From the NCBI GenBank assembly GCA_963935005.1, contig CAWWAX010000001.1:55032-119031 (forward strand): a stretch of 64,000 nt of DNA, in the 5' to 3' direction. The translations under genes and the position numbers were made by a program. This document shows positions 54,705-63,192 of this stretch, in pieces. Source of the stretch: GCA-2718595 sp963935005 (GTDB lineage Bacteria; Gemmatimonadota; Gemmatimonadetes; Longimicrobiales; Gaopeijiaceae). The notes beneath the pieces are model-generated. The model ran no database searches, was not told the origin of the DNA, and saw only the letters and a list, made by a program, of their open reading frames with translations. Each line of letters begins with the position of its first letter. The stretch's first letter is position 1.

Positions 54705-55568
54705 CTAAACGCAGACTACCGATGTCACCGGCGCATACCCTTTTCCTAGCAGAATACACTGGCCTTCTTCACCAAGAAGCCATTCCATATAAGCCCCCAC
54801 TACCCCTTCAGCTTGACCAGCAGTGTACATGAACAGTGGTCTGGCAATCGGATACGTTCCGTCAATCGCTGTTCCAATGGACGGAGAAACGCACTCGGTC
54901 GATCCATCTGAAGTCACACAAGGCATGAATATTTCTTCAGTAGCATAGGCTAGTCCACTATAGCCGATGCCACAAGGAGTGTTGCCGACAAGATCCACGA
55001 CTTCCGACGATCCATTCATATCCCTAGATCCCAGCCGAAAATCTCTTTGTTCTCCCAGCACTGCTTCCTGAAAATATGCATACGTACCAGAATTATTCTG
55101 CCGACTTACTCGAACAATTTCCCCACTCGAGCAACCAGGAACCTCGATACCCAACTGGCTCCAATTATCGAAATTTCCACCGTCCCCATAAATGTCACCC
55201 AGTTGGGCAAATGAAATCGACTTTATAGGATTGTTCGGATGAAGAAAAATAGCCACTGCATCGAAGCCAACTGTGTGTTCTACCGGATCTACTCCATTGG
55301 AACGAGCTGCTTCAAGTTCTTCTTCCCTCATCCTCCGACTAGAATTAGCAATATCGACCGTCCCGTTTATCATTGCTGAAATTCCCGTCCCCGAGCCACC
55401 TCCTGTTACTGCAATCGCAACACTAGGATCCACCGATCCATATTCCTCGGCCCATGCCTGCGCAACATTTACTAGCGTATCAGACCCTTTATTCTCAATT
55501 AAAATTCTGTCCGAGTTTCCCCCACACGCCAATACAAATACCAGTGTAAATAAAGACCTTTTCATCAT
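54705..55568 (-). CDS. pstS: Phosphate-binding lipoprotein PstS
   Basis: 287 residues from ATG 55568. Lipoprotein signal VLACGGNS (Cys15). Phosphate-binding elements are GSDTLVN, GGGSGTGISAMI and RQNNSGTYAYF; SSRRMREEE is also typical. It captures phosphate in the periplasm and hands it to PstCA. Cys residues in the C-terminal half (about four) may form disulphides. First gene of the pst operon; one arm of the 17-bp inverted repeat ends 38 bases upstream. The frame runs on upstream to 55628, but that part lacks a signal-like sequence. Confidence 0.95.
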   Translation of the reverse strand: MMKRSLFTLVFVLACGGNSDRILIENKGSDTLVNVAQAWAEEYGSVDPSVAIAVTGGGSGTGISAMINGTVDIANSSRRMREEELEAARSNGVDPVEHTVGFDAVAIFLHPNNPIKSISFAQLGDIYGDGGNFDNWSQLGIEVPGCSSGEIVRVSRQNNSGTYAYFQEAVLGEQRDFRLGSRDMNGSSEVVDLVGNTPCGIGYSGLAYATEEIFMPCVTSDGSTECVSPSIGTAIDGTYPIARPLFMYTAGQAEGVVGAYMEWLLGEEGQCILLGKGYAPVTSVVCV

Positions 55569-55606
55569 CTTTCTTTCTCTTGCATCTAAGAATAAACATG
55601 AGTCAC

Positions 55607-55691
55607 TACTTTGTGAAAAAAAGTACAATCCTTATGCAAAAAAAGCAACATCAGATGTCACTCGATCTCTTGTGCTTTTTTTCACAAAGTA
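55607..55691. promoter_or_regulatory. Perfect 17-bp inverted repeat between pstS and the porin gene
   Basis: Bases 55607-55623 and 55675-55691 are exact reverse complements (arm CTTTTTTTCACAAAGTA), 51 bases apart. Each arm points at one gene: the arm's AGTA end faces pstS on the left and the porin on the right, lying 38 and 56 bases from the respective ATGs. A TATACT at 55709-55714, 17 bases after the right arm, could be its -10. It is not the E. coli Pho box, but paired activator sites for a phosphate-responsive regulator are the natural reading. Confidence 0.7.
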
Positions 55692-55747
55692 TATCTTTGG
55701 CTTCTGGGTATACTTTTCCTATACCAAACATTAACTTTTAGATCATT

Positions 55748-56857
55748 ATGGGAAATGAAATGCTAACAAAAAAAGTTCTCTGGAGAACACTCCTACTGAC
55801 CAGCGGCATATTCTGTGGTCTTGGATCTTCTCCGCTAATGGCTCAAGTCACCCTGAAAAGCCGAGCCTCAGAACTTACTATTACGGGACGAACCCACACC
55901 CAATTCAACACCACTTCAGTAGATGATGAAATGGGATCAGAGTTCCTTCTCCGCCGCACCCGTCTCACTGCAGAAGTCACAGTGAGCGATTTAGTTTCGG
56001 GAAAAGTTCAGCCCGATTTTGGTGCAGGAACAATTTCTCTAAAAGACGCTTACCTCAGACTGTCATTTAGTCCATCATTCCGTATAACATCAGGTCAATT
56101 CAAGCGAGCTTTCGACATTTTCGAATTGACGAGCTCCACACAAACTCTGGTTATCGAAAGAGCTGGCGATATACGGGGGATTGGCACATGCTCGGGGACT
56201 GGAAATCTTTGTTCCTACAGTAGATTTACAGAAAGCCTAGAGTACTCAGACCGTGACATTGGAATAGCCGTCGATGGTTCGCTTTCAACGACCAACGCGA
56301 ACTACTCGGTCGCTATCACAAACGGTTCCGGTGCCAATACAAAAGAGACCTCTGGAGCAAAATCTTTTTCAGGTCGCTTAGAATTCCCTGTTTCAGGGAA
56401 GTTCACCCTATCACCCAACTTCAGCGTTCACGATTACCTAAACTCTGTATTTAGCCAGGACAGACATGGAGTTGCCTGGGGAGCCGACTTAGAATGGGGT
56501 AGCCATGAAACCCTGGGTGTGCACCTGAAGGGTGGTATCATCTTCGGTGATAATTGGAAGAATCTCGATGTCGAAGGGAAGCCTAGTAGCTTCAAATCAT
56601 TTCAGTCTATATTGGCTTATAGACGATCTACCCCAAACAATGCTTTGGTAGAATTCGTCGAGCCTCTGGTTCGTGTCAGTTGGGGTGACCCCGACAGAAG
56701 TGTCTCTAACGATGGTGGGATGCTGACCACTTTTGGCGTTGTTACCCATTTTGTGGGCCGCAATAAGATCGCTGTAAACGTAGACACCTGGAATCCTGCC
56801 CTCGGGTCACTACCTACCGAGTTCTCTTTAAAAATCCAGTCTTACTTCCATTTCTGA
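55748..56857 (+). CDS. OprO/OprP-like phosphate-selective porin
   Basis: 369 residues with signal peptide (cleavage near PLMAQ). The barrel begins LTITGRTHTQFNTTSVDD, with EFLLRRTRLTAEVTVSDLVSGKVQPDFG and LKDAYLRLSFSPSFRITSGQFKRAFD, as in phosphate-selective porins of the OprO/P family. It ends in IQSYFHF. An alternative start, ATG 55760, has a better ribosome site (GGGA). Divergent from pstS across the inverted repeat, so it probably supplies phosphate to the periplasm under the same control. Confidence 0.9.
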   Translation: MGNEMLTKKVLWRTLLLTSGIFCGLGSSPLMAQVTLKSRASELTITGRTHTQFNTTSVDDEMGSEFLLRRTRLTAEVTVSDLVSGKVQPDFGAGTISLKDAYLRLSFSPSFRITSGQFKRAFDIFELTSSTQTLVIERAGDIRGIGTCSGTGNLCSYSRFTESLEYSDRDIGIAVDGSLSTTNANYSVAITNGSGANTKETSGAKSFSGRLEFPVSGKFTLSPNFSVHDYLNSVFSQDRHGVAWGADLEWGSHETLGVHLKGGIIFGDNWKNLDVEGKPSSFKSFQSILAYRRSTPNNALVEFVEPLVRVSWGDPDRSVSNDGGMLTTFGVVTHFVGRNKIAVNVDTWNPALGSLPTEFSLKIQSYFHF

Positions 56858-56913
56858 GACCAAACGGAACTTATAGGCAGGAAAAATGCTTAGGGGTCTC
56901 GCTATCACTGATC

Positions 56914-57225
56914 CTAAGTCTTTTTCTGGCGGGCAATTTGCTTTAGGAAAATTTTTCCAAAGAGTAACGTAGCCAAAGAGACCAAGCCAAGACGTAATAA
57001 GGCCACTGAAGTGATTCTCTGACATCCCGGATGTCTTGCACTGCCAAGCTCCAACTGTGCTAGATCAGGAGACATCTGTACCCATTGGCTACTGCTACAC
57101 CAGGAATCGAAACCTTGGGCCAGCTCCCCTTCAATGAACAAAACTTGTGGAGTAGACACAAAAGCCAGAAGCCCCAAAAAAATCGCAAGAATGACTAGTA
57201 GCCAAACGCTTCGCCTGTCTTCCAT
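56914..57225 (-). CDS. Hypothetical two-helix membrane protein
   Basis: 103 residues from ATG 57225; the frame runs up to 57303, and ATG 57264 is an alternative. Two hydrophobic segments, VWLLVILAIFLGLLAFV near the start and SVALLRLGLVSLATLLFG near the end, flank a polar loop with two Cys (SWCSS and HPGCQR). AAGGAG lies about 12 bases upstream. No family recognised. It fills the space between the convergent porin gene and the divergent gamma-glutamyltransferase. Likely real but weakly supported. Confidence 0.5.
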   Translation of the reverse strand: MEDRRSVWLLVILAIFLGLLAFVSTPQVLFIEGELAQGFDSWCSSSQWVQMSPDLAQLELGSARHPGCQRITSVALLRLGLVSLATLLFGKIFLKQIARQKKT

Positions 57226-57443
57226 TTCCAGTTTAAACTCCTTGCATCGATGACCAATTAGCATTGTATCATAGCCAACAATCATCTGTAAAACAAAAAT
57301 CACCCAAGCAGGAAGGCTTTAAGCTCTTCACGATTCTACCTTGCCCCTCTAGGGCATGACAGGACCTATGGTCAGGGCCCATTCTCCGTTGTAGGATCAA
57401 GACATCGAGAAAATTGCCTACTCAGCCAAGCTGGAAACAGACC

Positions 57444-59240
57444 ATGAAACGTACTTTATTGACTACCATACTAGGACTTTTGTCCCTTTACACACCCTCA
57501 CTTAATAGCCAGGAACCCCAGGACCGTCCATTCTGGAGACCAGTCGTCATGGGAACCCATGGGATGGTTGCGGCAGAACATCCCCTTGAGGCACTGGCAG
57601 GGTGGGAGATCCTGGAAGCTGGCGGAAACGCATTTGACGCTGCTGCTGCAGTTTTCTATATGACCACCGTGGTTGAGCAACACCAAGCAGGAATGGGTGG
57701 AGATGCTTTCATGTTAGCTTACGTAAAAGAACTCGACCGAGTCGTGTTTATTAATGGAACTGGTCCAGCTCCAGAATTGGCCACTCGATCCTATTTTCAG
57801 GAGTTGGGATCTATCCCCAATTCTGGACCCAATGCAACGGACGTTCCCGGAGCTGTCGGTGGATTTGACCTGGCTTTAACTACCTTCGGTTCAATGAGTT
57901 ACTCCCAAGTTCTTCAACCTGCCATTCGGGCCGCTCGAGAAGGGCACCCCTTAGATTTCTGGGCTTCCACCTACCACGAACGTGCCGTGGATAAAATCAG
58001 TGAATATCCCAGTTCAGTAAAAGTTTTGATGCCCGAAGGTCGCCCCATTGCTGCTGGAGAGATCTTTCTACAAAAGGACCTGGCTAGCTCCATGGAAAAA
58101 ATTGTGAGCGCTGGAGCAGATGCATTCTATCGCGGTGATCTCGCATTGCAGTTTGACAAAGTCTACCGCGAACATGGAGGGCGCCTGCGCTATAGTGATT
58201 TAGCGGCATACCAACCAGAATTGCTAGATCCAATAAAAACAAGCTATGAAGGCCTTGAGGTTTACCAAAGTGCCCCAAATTCTCAAGGCATCGTGATGTT
58301 AATGGCTCTCAATCTACTTGAAGGTTACGACTTGAGATCCATGGGTCACAACAGCGCTGACTACCTCCACGTCGTCACGGAAGCTATGAAACTGGCGTTT
58401 GCCGATCGGAACCGATGGATTTCCGATCCCAAATATATAGAGATACCAGTAAACGAACTCCTTTCCAAAGAGTACGCCCAGACTAGAAGTCGCCTTATCC
58501 GGATGGACCAAGCGATGTCATCTCCACCTCCTGGAAATCCTATCAAAGGAGAAGCAGTGTTAGAGGGAACCTCGGTGGATTATGTGACGGATATAACCCG
58601 AGTACATTATCCAGATTCATGGACTAAAAGCGAGGGTGAAACCTCCTCCTTCTCTATTTCGGATCAATTCGGCAACTTGGTTTCTGTAACCCACAGCGTC
58701 AATGGTAGCTTTGGCAGTGGCATGTATGTCGAAGGCACTGGAATAGTGCTTAATAATCGCATGCCCTACTACTCGTTAACGGATGGTGATGTCAACGAAA
58801 TGGTTCCTGGTAAAAGAACCAGACATACCATTAACCCAGCATTAGCCACAAAAGATGGCAAACCCTATCTAGCCTGGAACACTCCAGGTGGTGACAATCA
58901 ACCACAAGCTATGCTTCAATCTTTCCTGGCTGTGGTACTATTTGGAGCCAATGTTCAACAGGCTGTAGAATCTCCAACCGTAACTAGTTCAGCCTTTGCG
59001 GCTTCAAATTATCCCAATACAAATCGAGGCATGTTGACCATGCCTGTAGAATTAGGAAATCGTGTTGCAAGTAATCTTGCGAGCAGAGGGCACAAGATAG
59101 AAATACTGCCTCTACAGCAACCCTACCGTCAAGCAACATCTGGAGCTGGAGCAGTCAAAATGATAATGATCGATCCCGAGACAGGTATTATGCATGGAGG
59201 CGTGAGTCCTGCTAAAAGTGACTACGTAATCGGAAGATAA
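57444..59240 (+). CDS. ggt: Gamma-glutamyltransferase, second copy
   Basis: 598 residues from ATG 57444 (GGAAA upstream; a TTG at 57414 extends the frame but not the signal). Signal peptide then MVAAEHPLEALAGWEILEAGGNAFDAAAA. The processing site is SEGETSSFSISDQFGN, with predicted nucleophile Thr400; the usual TTHxS is here TSSFS. YQSAPNSQGIVMLMALNLL, SFGSGMYVEGTGIVLNNRM and NTPGGDNQPQAMLQ are conserved. It differs strongly from the copy at 22-23.8 kb and belongs to a group that may prefer other gamma-glutamyl or acyl amides. Periplasmic. Confidence 0.92.
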   Translation: MKRTLLTTILGLLSLYTPSLNSQEPQDRPFWRPVVMGTHGMVAAEHPLEALAGWEILEAGGNAFDAAAAVFYMTTVVEQHQAGMGGDAFMLAYVKELDRVVFINGTGPAPELATRSYFQELGSIPNSGPNATDVPGAVGGFDLALTTFGSMSYSQVLQPAIRAAREGHPLDFWASTYHERAVDKISEYPSSVKVLMPEGRPIAAGEIFLQKDLASSMEKIVSAGADAFYRGDLALQFDKVYREHGGRLRYSDLAAYQPELLDPIKTSYEGLEVYQSAPNSQGIVMLMALNLLEGYDLRSMGHNSADYLHVVTEAMKLAFADRNRWISDPKYIEIPVNELLSKEYAQTRSRLIRMDQAMSSPPPGNPIKGEAVLEGTSVDYVTDITRVHYPDSWTKSEGETSSFSISDQFGNLVSVTHSVNGSFGSGMYVEGTGIVLNNRMPYYSLTDGDVNEMVPGKRTRHTINPALATKDGKPYLAWNTPGGDNQPQAMLQSFLAVVLFGANVQQAVESPTVTSSAFAASNYPNTNRGMLTMPVELGNRVASNLASRGHKIEILPLQQPYRQATSGAGAVKMIMIDPETGIMHGGVSPAKSDYVIGR

Positions 59241-59276
59241 AAAATATAGAGCTTGGACTTTATCACCTCTCAAAGG

Positions 59277-60557
59277 TTAAGAGAGACTTGCCCTTTCTCT
59301 AACTGGAGTCTCATCAACCTTCTGGAGAAGTGCCAACCCTATCACGAAAAGTATAGTGATCGACATCACGGAAAGCTTCTGATTTCCCCCTGTTAGAATA
59401 GCTACATATCCGAACATTAAAGGTCCAACGAAGGAGGATGACTTACCACACAGAGCGTAAAATCCAAACATTTCTCCCTCTTTGCCCACAGGTGTCAACC
59501 TGGCCATTAGCGTTCGACTGGCGGATTGCACTGAGCCGAGACCCACGCCTGCGATCAGACCGAGGAACGCAAATCCTAGCTTGGAACTTTCGGGAAGAAA
59601 ATAGATCCCCAAAGCAACCGATATCCACAAAACTAAAACACCGTTAAGGATTTTCTTGGGTCCCAACCGGTCGGTCGGTTTCGCCAACAGAAAGGCCCCT
59701 GCCAGTGCAGAAATCTGTATCAGCAAGAAGAGATAAATCAATTCATTTTGAGTGTACCCAAAAGTCGTTGAGGCCAATGTAGTAGCCATATAGGTAGCTG
59801 TGAGAACTCCGTCTATATAGAAAAAATATGCAATGAGGAAGTTTCTAATTTCTTTTTGTGCCATCACCTCTTTCCAAAGTGTTCTCACATTACTGATTCC
59901 CCACTCCGCTCCCTTGGCAATACTTTCCTTGCCACGGGAATCGTCAGGTGGAAGAAATAAAAACGATGGGATAGAAAAAATAAGAAAAAAGGCTGATACC
60001 ATCAGCCATACCAAATTCAGATTTCCAATAAAACTTAGAATGAGCAATGCAAATCCAAGCCCAAATGCTGACCCGAGGTAACCTAGAGCAAACCCCTGCC
60101 CAGAGACCTGACCTTGTCGGCCAGAGGGCACTAACTCAGACAAATAGGCATTGTAAAACGGGAGACAGCCTTCGAATCCCACATTTGCAAGAACAAACAG
60201 TGCGAAAGCCCAATAAACCATTCCTGGTTCGATGGTTGGAAAGAGTGTGACTCCTATCAGGCAAAGAGCCACGTAAAATCCCATAAACTTCTTTCTGACT
60301 CCACAACGATCTGCAATAGCCCCTAGTATTGGGGAGGTTATAGCCGTAAGAAGGACCGAGAGCGCTACAGCCCGACCCCACCACCAATCACCTTCACCAG
60401 ATTCGTTTCCAACCACAGTATTGATAAAAAATGCTTGAAACACCACAGACGAAATTACTGCAGGATAAACTGAATTTGCAAAATCAAATAGGATCCAGGA
60501 TCGCACTTCAGTTTTTTTATTTTCTGCCGCAGGAAGTTCGTGTTGCAAGTTTATCAT
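59277..60557 (-). CDS. UMF1-family MFS transporter (Atg22-like)
   Basis: 426 residues from ATG 60557 (GAGGA eight bases upstream; a GTG/ATG pair at 60581/60578 is less likely). 12 helices. The opening WILFDFANSVYPAVISSVVFQAFF, followed by SPILGAIADRCGVRKKFM and LPFYNAYLSELVPSGRQGQVSGQGFALGYLGS, identifies the UMF1/Vps22-type group related to yeast vacuolar Atg22 amino-acid exporters. An efflux or uptake role for amino acids is plausible near the peptidases but unproven. Monocistronic. Confidence 0.9.
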   Translation of the reverse strand: MINLQHELPAAENKKTEVRSWILFDFANSVYPAVISSVVFQAFFINTVVGNESGEGDWWWGRAVALSVLLTAITSPILGAIADRCGVRKKFMGFYVALCLIGVTLFPTIEPGMVYWAFALFVLANVGFEGCLPFYNAYLSELVPSGRQGQVSGQGFALGYLGSAFGLGFALLILSFIGNLNLVWLMVSAFFLIFSIPSFLFLPPDDSRGKESIAKGAEWGISNVRTLWKEVMAQKEIRNFLIAYFFYIDGVLTATYMATTLASTTFGYTQNELIYLFLLIQISALAGAFLLAKPTDRLGPKKILNGVLVLWISVALGIYFLPESSKLGFAFLGLIAGVGLGSVQSASRTLMARLTPVGKEGEMFGFYALCGKSSSFVGPLMFGYVAILTGGNQKLSVMSITILFVIGLALLQKVDETPVRERASLS

Positions 60558-60731
60558 CAGTTTTTCCTCTTTCGACATCACATCGTTTCTGATACTAAGA
60601 CGGACCGATCACCTTCATCTTCCTTACTGGAATTGCTAAACTATAGCTAGCGCCGTTAAAATGCACTTTGTTCAAGAGCCTGAATCTGGCTTACCTAGTG
60701 CCTCATAACATTGAAATAGAAGGTTGGAAAC

Positions 60732-61355
60732 ATGGAATTGCAACAAAACAGCATCTGTCTCCTTCTAATGATCACCCTCTCTGGCTGTGCTACAACAGCA
60801 GGAGGAGATTTAGGGCCTCGGACCGATCCAAACGAAATAACGGCAGAAGAGCTAGGCGATGGGATATATTCCCAAATGTCTGTCATGGAAGCCATCGGAG
60901 CACTGAGACCGACTTGGGTCAGGAGTACAGCTCGTCCTTCTACATTTAATCCGACAGTACCTTCGGTTTATGCAGATAACACACACCATCCCCTGATCTA
61001 CTTAGAAACACGAAGAGCAAACGAAATCGGTGGAATCAGACGTATCTTTTCAGGAGATGCTACTCTCAGATTTGGAAGTAGCAAGCCACCTGGGGGAGAC
61101 GTAATAGAGGTCCTAGAAATGAGGCTATCCAGAGCTAGGACCAGCTCTGGGTCGGTTCCATTAGGACCCGGAGAGTGTAAGCGTAAAATAGTAAAAGGAG
61201 CTGCGGGAGGAACATTCGCTGGCTTCAGCGTCAGTCGTATCTTGGGTGCTTCCGACGGAGGACGCGCTGACGGGTCAAGGCCAAACGCACTTCTTCCGAC
61301 ACTAACCGGAACGGTGCTAGGGTTCTTTTCTGGAATAGCTTCTTGCTATAAATAA
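60732..61355 (+). CDS. Orphan TonB-plug-like lipoprotein
   Basis: 207 residues. Lipoprotein signal LSGCATTAGG. DPNEITAEEL and VMEAIGALRPTWVR, followed by PSVYADN... and NEIGGIRRIFSGDATLRFGSSKPPGGDVIEV, are the pattern of small lipoproteins common in Gemmatimonadota, where the second half resembles a TonB-receptor plug (Y.D... I..I.. A..RYG ... G.VI). The typical copy ends soon after the GDVIEV segment; this one carries a further 70-residue tail with a Gly-rich stretch (GAAGGTFAGFSVSRILG) that could be membrane-associated. No function known. Confidence 0.75.
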   Translation: MELQQNSICLLLMITLSGCATTAGGDLGPRTDPNEITAEELGDGIYSQMSVMEAIGALRPTWVRSTARPSTFNPTVPSVYADNTHHPLIYLETRRANEIGGIRRIFSGDATLRFGSSKPPGGDVIEVLEMRLSRARTSSGSVPLGPGECKRKIVKGAAGGTFAGFSVSRILGASDGGRADGSRPNALLPTLTGTVLGFFSGIASCYK

Positions 61356-61544
61356 ATCTGAAGTGCTGGGCCCCAGTTCACTTCGCACATCCATCTTCCA
61401 TGAGATTAGGCTGTGCCAGCATCGCTGTCTTGGAGGGGTTCACATCCAATCGCCTAAAGGCTTATGAAATCTCAGCCAAGGACTACCCGTGACCTGAGGT
61501 ATGGCCTAATCCCTGACTGAAATTCATAACCCCAAACTACCGAA

Positions 61545-62282
61545 CTAGCGAAATAGCACTATAGGTTGAAATCCACTTCCAGAAGCATGTCTCAAGAAAT
61601 CGGTTGTATAGATCCGTACGTGCCTGCCAGACCGGAAAATCTCCATCAATTCAAGATCGATCGGATCGATCCCATCGAGATAATCTAGTCCCCCCATTAC
61701 CTGAACTTCATCCACAAATACTACGGTGTGTTCTCTCTGTGGCACGTGAACTCTGTTAGTTAAAAACCGCAAAGCCGTGGTTTCTCTAGCAGTCACTAGA
61801 TCCCTTCGATCATAAGCCTTAACATCCATCCCCGAACCGACCCTCCTGCTCTTCAGTTCCTTACTGACCTCAGCGATCCCTTCCAAAACCTCAACTTCTG
61901 GCAAAATCTCGATTGTTAAACCGTCGTCGTTACGAGAGAGATCTCCTTCCCAAATCAATGTTTTATAACCAAGACGATTTGCAGTCAAAGAAAATCCACC
62001 CTTCCTGTCGGCTTTCCATCCCACGAATACACCTGGAATTATGAAGGCTCCATTTTGGTCGGTGATAGAACTCCAATCAGACCCTGTCAGTCCAACAGAT
62101 GCTCCCAACAATGGCTGTCCATCCTCTTTATCAATGAGGCGTCCTACTAGATCAAACTTTTCCTGTTCCTCCTGACTCAGCAGCGGACTCGAAATACCCA
62201 TAAGGACCAAGAGGCCTAAAACTACCAATCCCCTCTTTGGCTGATTTACTGTCCCAAGGAACTTCTTAGATGTACTGAACAT
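61545..62282 (-). CDS. Exported CarboxypepD_reg plus plug-like protein without a barrel
   Basis: 245 residues. A signal peptide (LVVLGLLVLMGISSPLLSQ) is followed by a carboxypeptidase-regulatory-like domain (FDLVGRLIDKEDGQPLLGASV, about 43-130) and a TonB-plug-like domain (VVFVDEVQVMGGLDYLDGIDPIDLELMEIFRSG). It ends at residue 245 where a TonB receptor would begin its barrel. GGGAGG precedes the ATG. Divergent from the esterase gene in position only (same strand, separate). Together with the lipoprotein at 60.7 kb it makes two barrel-less plug proteins side by side. Confidence 0.8.
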   Translation of the reverse strand: MFSTSKKFLGTVNQPKRGLVVLGLLVLMGISSPLLSQEEQEKFDLVGRLIDKEDGQPLLGASVGLTGSDWSSITDQNGAFIIPGVFVGWKADRKGGFSLTANRLGYKTLIWEGDLSRNDDGLTIEILPEVEVLEGIAEVSKELKSRRVGSGMDVKAYDRRDLVTARETTALRFLTNRVHVPQREHTVVFVDEVQVMGGLDYLDGIDPIDLELMEIFRSGRHVRIYTTDFLRHASGSGFQPIVLFR

Positions 62283-62400
62283 GGTCCACCTCCCTTATAA
62301 GCCAGATTAAATACTAGTTCTTTAGGTATCAAGAGAGGCAAGATGTGTGCCAACTGATACTAACGATCTGCCGAATAGGATGTCTTACAACCCATACTCC

Positions 62401-63192
62401 CTACCCCTCAATAAACCAGTCCAAGGCTTCGGCTAAGACATCCTGTGGCAATTCATGGCCACCTTCAAACTCTCGGTAACTGACTTCATAGCCATCTATT
62501 TGAAAGGTCGGAACAATAATGTTTTTACTAATTGAAACAGGCAAAACTGTGTCTTCTGTTCCATGTGCTACAAAAATCTTGGGCAAACCGACCACTGGTT
62601 CAATCAGCTGCGATCCTCCAGGAGAAAAAGCTACTAGATGAGTAAAAAGATCTCCGTTCGAGGGACCTAGGGATAGAGAGTATGAAGCTCCATCTGAAAA
62701 TCCAACCAAAGCTATTCTCTTAGAATCAATAGCGCAGCGATCAAAAGTGTACCTTAAGACTGAATCCAAAAATTTAACATCCAATCCGAATTCCCCCTCT
62801 ATAGCGTCCCAAGTTCTAGCTCTTGATTCAGGAGTTACTGCAATTATCCCATGTTGATCACACTCAGAGTAGACTCTATCCCAATAGTGAGCTTCACCAC
62901 CGCCTCCGTGGAGAAATACAGCCAAGGGACTAGGTGTTTCATTCGAATGACCCTCAGGGATATATAACAGAGCACCTCTGTCCAATTCTGGACCTAACCG
63001 CGTCTCACCAGGTGTGACGTTCCGAAATGGTTTATGCGGACGAGCTGTCAGTCGAGGGTCTTCCGAGGATCTCGGCAAACTTCCAACGTATGAGATGTCC
63101 TGACAAAATAAGGCCAACCCCAATCGCTCAAGAGCTACACCAAAGAAATTCTTTCTCGTGAACACTTGCTGAGGCTCTCCGGTTTTTGTCAT
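62401..63192 (-). CDS. Alpha/beta-hydrolase, PHB-depolymerase/feruloyl-esterase-like
   Basis: 263 residues. The fold motifs are AVFLHGGGGEAHYW (oxyanion HGGG), nucleophile Ser166 in VGFSDGASYS, Asp214 in HGTEDTVLP and His246 in FEGGHELP. It belongs with esterases of the LpqC/poly(3-hydroxybutyrate) depolymerase-like group. The N-terminal 60 residues are polar without a clear signal. Its ATG overlaps the rnhB stop (ATGA), so it is translated together with RNase HII, although no functional link is evident. Confidence 0.88.
   Translation of the reverse strand: MTKTGEPQQVFTRKNFFGVALERLGLALFCQDISYVGSLPRSSEDPRLTARPHKPFRNVTPGETRLGPELDRGALLYIPEGHSNETPSPLAVFLHGGGGEAHYWDRVYSECDQHGIIAVTPESRARTWDAIEGEFGLDVKFLDSVLRYTFDRCAIDSKRIALVGFSDGASYSLSLGPSNGDLFTHLVAFSPGGSQLIEPVVGLPKIFVAHGTEDTVLPVSISKNIIVPTFQIDGYEVSYREFEGGHELPQDVLAEALDWFIEG

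Noticed and set aside
55607..55691. Inverted repeat as insertion-element ends
   Set aside because: The 51 bases between the arms encode nothing, there is no target duplication, and the position between divergent phosphate genes fits operators better.
60668..60949. 93-residue frame overlapping the plug-like lipoprotein
   Set aside because: It is out of frame with the lipoprotein, which has a clear lipobox and family pattern.
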